Source: Hydrogenophaga sp. IBVHS1 (GTDB taxonomy: Bacteria; Pseudomonadota; Gammaproteobacteria; Burkholderiales; Burkholderiaceae_C). From it: a stretch of DNA of 64,000 bases. A program made the translations under genes and the position numbers. The stretch is taken from positions 1,992,040 to 2,056,039 of the forward strand of contig NZ_NFUU01000001.1 of NCBI RefSeq assembly GCF_002127265.1. Reading direction: 5' to 3'. Shown here in pieces: positions 61,379-64,000 of the stretch (its first letter is position 1; each line of letters begins with the position of its first letter). A model generated the notes under the pieces. That model was not told the origin of the DNA and searched no databases. It worked only from the letters and a program-made list of their open reading frames with translations.

Positions 61379-61930
61379 TTAACCCAGCAGCATCAGGCCG
61401 ACTTGCAGCAGGATGATGAGGACCAGCACCGAAAGGTCCACGCCACCGATCAAGGGAATGATTCGCCGAACCGGGCGCAGGATCGGCCCGCACAGGCGCT
61501 CCAGCGTGGCCATCACAGGCGAATGCGGCTGCACCCAGGACAAGATAGCGTAGCCGATCAGCAGCACCATGAGGCCCTGCAACAGGGTGCGCACCAGGAG
61601 GCGCAGCGCCATTTGAAGCACGGTCAGCAGCGAAGCTTCTGCCGAAAACGAGCGATCGGAAACGCTGGTGGCCAGCAGCAGCCAGATCACGCCATAGATC
61701 AGCGCCAACAGCAGTGCCGCGATGAGACTTCCCCAGTCGACGCGGCTTTGCGCCAGCGAGCGCGGCAAGATGCGGCGCACCGGCGCCACCAGCCAATCAG
61801 TCAGGGCGATCGCGAAGCGACCCGGCTGCGCCGACATGTGGATGCGCAACTGGTTCATCCAGGCGCGCAGCAGTGCCGCCGCCACGAGGAAGAAGAACAG
61901 CGTTTCGAGCAGGAAGAAGACGATGCGCAT
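61379..61930 (-). CDS. YggT family membrane protein
   Basis: Inner-membrane protein of 183 residues with two YggT repeats: LLRAWMNQLRIHMSAQPGRF with WLVAPVRRILP, and YAILSWVQPHSPVMATLERL with CGPILRPVRRIIPLIGGVDL. Each repeat has two helices and a P-x-R-R-I motif. The family is linked to osmotic tolerance or cell-division/Fe-S factor contexts in other bacteria; no firm role. It is convergent with the NAD(P)HX gene. Confidence 0.9.
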   Translation of the reverse strand: MRIVFFLLETLFFFLVAAALLRAWMNQLRIHMSAQPGRFAIALTDWLVAPVRRILPRSLAQSRVDWGSLIAALLLALIYGVIWLLLATSVSDRSFSAEASLLTVLQMALRLLVRTLLQGLMVLLIGYAILSWVQPHSPVMATLERLCGPILRPVRRIIPLIGGVDLSVLVLIILLQVGLMLLG

Positions 61931-61983
61931 GCGGTGAGTGGAATCAACCAGAAGTAAATGCGGAGTTTAGGCCGGACGCCGCC

Positions 61984-62883
61984 TCACTCGCCGGACAAGC
62001 GCAACGGCGCCAGCGGCAAACGGGGATCGGGTTCACGCCCATCGGCCAGCCGCTGCAGGGCGGCCGCTCGCGAGGCTTCCAGGAAGTCGAGCATGATGGG
62101 CGAGCTGTCGGCCAGCGCGTCCCGTCCGTGGTGGAACTCCGGATGCCACTGCACGCCGCGAGCGTAGGAATCGCCGCTCCAGCGAATGGCCTCCACCAGG
62201 CCATCCAGCGTGGACACCGCTTCTACGACCATGCCCTTGCCGATTTCCGCTACGGCCTGGTGATGAATGCTGGTCACGCGCAACTGCGAGGCGTTCGGGT
62301 ACAGGCGGGTGAGTGCCGTGCCTTGCAGAAAAGTGACATCGTGCTCGTGCTGGTCGTACAGATCGGTTTCCACATGGGCGTGCGCGGCAGGACATTGGGT
62401 GGCGATGTCCTGGTACAGCGTGCCGCCGAAGGCCACGTTGAGCAACTGCGCGCCGCGACACACGCCCAGCACCGGCTTCTTCTGCGCGACAAAGGTACGC
62501 AGCAGCGCCAGCTCGTAACGATCGCGAACCACATCGCCTTGCCAGCGCGGGTCGATCGGCGTCTGGCCGTACGTCTGGGGTGCCACGTCGGCGCCACCCT
62601 GCAGCACCAGCGCGTCAAGCTCCTGCACCACATGCTCAACCTTCAGATGCCGCGCCGCATGCTTGCTGTCGTGGGCCACGGCCGGCACCATGAAAGCCAC
62701 GGCGCCGTGTTCCATGATCCAGTGCGCGAGAGACTGTTCGATGTACTGCAGGATCTTGTTGCGAAAACCCAATTCATGAGGCACCGAATGCAGCAACCGC
62801 GCCGACACACCAATGCGCAGCGGACGCTCGGTAGGCACGGGAGGCAATTTGCGCCGGGAGGAAGCGATTGCGCGATCGGGCAT
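61984..62883 (-). CDS. Gamma-glutamyl-GABA hydrolase (peptidase C26) family protein
   Basis: Class I glutamine amidotransferase-like hydrolase of 299 residues. The triad is complete: Cys in VLGVCRGAQLLNVAFGG, His and Glu in ARGVQWHPEFHHG. DALVLQGGADVAPQTYG is the glycine loop typical of PuuD-like proteins, which release GABA from gamma-glutamyl-GABA in putrescine breakdown. No other puu genes are in view, so the substrate is uncertain. ATG 62883 (MPDRAIASS) is taken. It lies 19 bp after the RNase R stop on the same strand. Confidence 0.88.
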   Translation of the reverse strand: MPDRAIASSRRKLPPVPTERPLRIGVSARLLHSVPHELGFRNKILQYIEQSLAHWIMEHGAVAFMVPAVAHDSKHAARHLKVEHVVQELDALVLQGGADVAPQTYGQTPIDPRWQGDVVRDRYELALLRTFVAQKKPVLGVCRGAQLLNVAFGGTLYQDIATQCPAAHAHVETDLYDQHEHDVTFLQGTALTRLYPNASQLRVTSIHHQAVAEIGKGMVVEAVSTLDGLVEAIRWSGDSYARGVQWHPEFHHGRDALADSSPIMLDFLEASRAAALQRLADGREPDPRLPLAPLRLSGE

Positions 62884-62902
62884 GCTCGTTCGCCTTCCTC
62901 GT

Positions 62903-64000
62903 TCAGCGACGGCTTTTGCGTGATTTGCTGGCGGGGCTGCGCGCGCCACCACGATCGGTTTTCTTGCCCGCAGCCTTGCGCACCGCAGACTTCACCTCCA
63001 GCACCGGTGCAGAGGAAGAGGCACCCTTGCGGTTGCCAGCACCTGCATCCCGGCCGCGGCGAGACTTGTCGGTGCGACCCGAAGGCGGAGGGCCCTCGCC
63101 TGCACCCGCCTGGCCGGTCTTGTCGCGCATGGCCCGCAACAGCAGTTCGTCGTCGCCACTGACCAGACGGAAGTCGATGCGCCTGCCATCCAGGTCGACA
63201 CGGCTCACCTGCACCTGCACGCGAGTGCCCAGCGCATAGCGGATGCCGGTGCGCTCGCCACGCAGTTCCTGGCGCGCTTCGTCGAACCGGAAGTACTCGC
63301 CACCCAGCTCGGTAATGTGCACCAGCCCCTCGACGTACATCGCATCCAGCGTGACGAACAAACCGAAGCTGGTGACCGAACTCACCACGCCGCTGAACTC
63401 CTCGCCGAGGTGTTCGCGCATGTACTTGCATTTGAGCCAGGCCTCCACATCGCGGCTGGCCTCATCGGCGCGGCGCTCGTTGGCGCTGCAGTGCAGGCCG
63501 GCGGCCTGCCAGGCCAGCGTGTCCACCGAGGGCTTCTTCACCACCTCGCCTACTGCAAGCGGCTTGGCGCGGCTGGCCAGGCGTTTGCTGAGCTTGGCGT
63601 GGGCCTCACCTGGCGTAGGCAGGGCCGGCAGTTCGTAGCGCTTGCGCGCCAGAATGGCCTTGATCACCCGGTGCACGAGCAAGTCCGGGTAGCGGCGGAT
63701 CGGGCTCGTGAAGTGCGTATAAGCCTCGAACGCCAGGCCGAAGTGGCCGCTGTTGATCGGCGTGTAGATGGCCTGCTGCATCGAACGCAGCAGCATGGTG
63801 TGAATCTGCTGCGCCTCCGGCCGGTCTTTGGTGGCCTTGGCGATCTGCTGAAAATCGGCGGGCTTGGGGTTGTCGCCAATGGTCTGCGAAACGCCCATGG
63901 CCTTGAGGTAGTTGCGCAGGATCTCCTGCTTCTCAGGCGTGGGCCCTTCGTGTACACGGAAGAGCCCGGTGTGCTTGCCCTCGCTGATGAAATCGGCAGA
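62903..64000 (-). CDS. rnr: Ribonuclease R, partial (5' end beyond window)
   Basis: 3'-5' exoribonuclease acting on structured RNA. Only the last 365 residues are visible, open to the window edge. The end of the RNB catalytic domain is seen (HFGLAFEAYTHFTSPIRRYP, DLLVHRVIKAILARK) followed by an S1 domain (YMREHLGEEFSGVVSSVTSF, GLFVTLDAMYVEGLVHITEL). A long basic, low-complexity tail (GPPPSGRTDKSRRGRDAGAG, ... KSRKSRR) ends it, as in many RNase R proteins. The conserved RNB active-site aspartates are off-window. Confidence 0.96.
   Translation of the reverse strand, partial: SADFISEGKHTGLFRVHEGPTPEKQEILRNYLKAMGVSQTIGDNPKPADFQQIAKATKDRPEAQQIHTMLLRSMQQAIYTPINSGHFGLAFEAYTHFTSPIRRYPDLLVHRVIKAILARKRYELPALPTPGEAHAKLSKRLASRAKPLAVGEVVKKPSVDTLAWQAAGLHCSANERRADEASRDVEAWLKCKYMREHLGEEFSGVVSSVTSFGLFVTLDAMYVEGLVHITELGGEYFRFDEARQELRGERTGIRYALGTRVQVQVSRVDLDGRRIDFRLVSGDDELLLRAMRDKTGQAGAGEGPPPSGRTDKSRRGRDAGAGNRKGASSSAPVLEVKSAVRKAAGKKTDRGGARSPASKSRKSRR

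Overview
The window looks like chromosomal DNA of a G+C-rich betaproteobacterium of the order Burkholderiales, most likely family Comamonadaceae (Hydrogenophaga/Acidovorax-like). This is inferred from the small Trp-rich TIGR04438 protein, the rpsB-tsf-pyrH-frr-uppS-cdsA-dxr-rseP-bamA-skp-lpxD-fabZ-lpxA-lpxB-rnhB chain, the carB/greA/DUF4149 neighbourhood and pervasive high-GC codon use. No rRNA, CRISPR array, transposase or integrase was found. Both window edges cut genes: malonyl-CoA decarboxylase on the left and RNase R on the right.

1-8.6 kb is mixed metabolism. It holds malonyl-CoA decarboxylase with a GntR/FCD regulator, lgt, a LysR regulator divergent from ilvD, a small cytochrome c, acetyl-CoA synthetase and a YqhA-family membrane protein. 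8.6-18.8 kb is one continuous minus-strand run: seven Mrp-type cation/proton antiporter genes (mnhA-G, with MnhG carrying a UspA-like C-terminal extension), then a sensor kinase, a sigma-54 response regulator and class II fumarase fumC. Almost every junction is an ATGA stop/start overlap. 19.0-21.4 kb holds a class I iron-sulfur fumarase and murI, and 21.4-23.4 kb a UMF1-type transporter and an unknown acidic protein.

23.4-34.95 kb is an accessory region. It begins at a 3' fragment of tRNA-Leu(UAA) beside an intact tRNA-Leu(UAA). It is rich in regulators (TetR, MarR, XRE/MmyB, FtrA-like AraC) paired with detoxification or transport functions: a VOC protein, MATE efflux, alpha/beta hydrolase, metallo-beta-lactamase fold protein, DinB protein and old-yellow-enzyme reductase. 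Several regulators have clear palindromic operator candidates. It ends in gene remnants and a YdeI-like ORF that has lost its natural stop and runs into the DUF4149 gene, which suggests a recombination junction.

35-58 kb returns to conserved core genes on the minus strand: DUF4149, greA, an inserted AraC plus hydrolase pair, carB, an unknown 120-residue protein and carA; then an rRNA/tRNA methyltransferase, rnhB, lipid A genes (lpxB, lpxA, fabZ, lpxD), outer membrane biogenesis (skp, bamA, rseP), isoprenoid, phospholipid and undecaprenyl synthesis (dxr, cdsA, uppS), and translation or nucleotide genes (frr, pyrH, tsf, rpsB). 58.4-64 kb holds a DadA-like dehydrogenase, a bifunctional NAD(P)HX repair enzyme, a YggT protein, a class I glutamine amidotransferase-like hydrolase and the 3' end of RNase R.

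The most unusual system is the mnhA-G / kinase / sigma-54 regulator / fumC run, which ties a cation antiporter and a fumarase to one two-component system. The most unusual structural feature is the accessory region bounded by the tRNA-Leu fragment and the damaged YdeI ORF.
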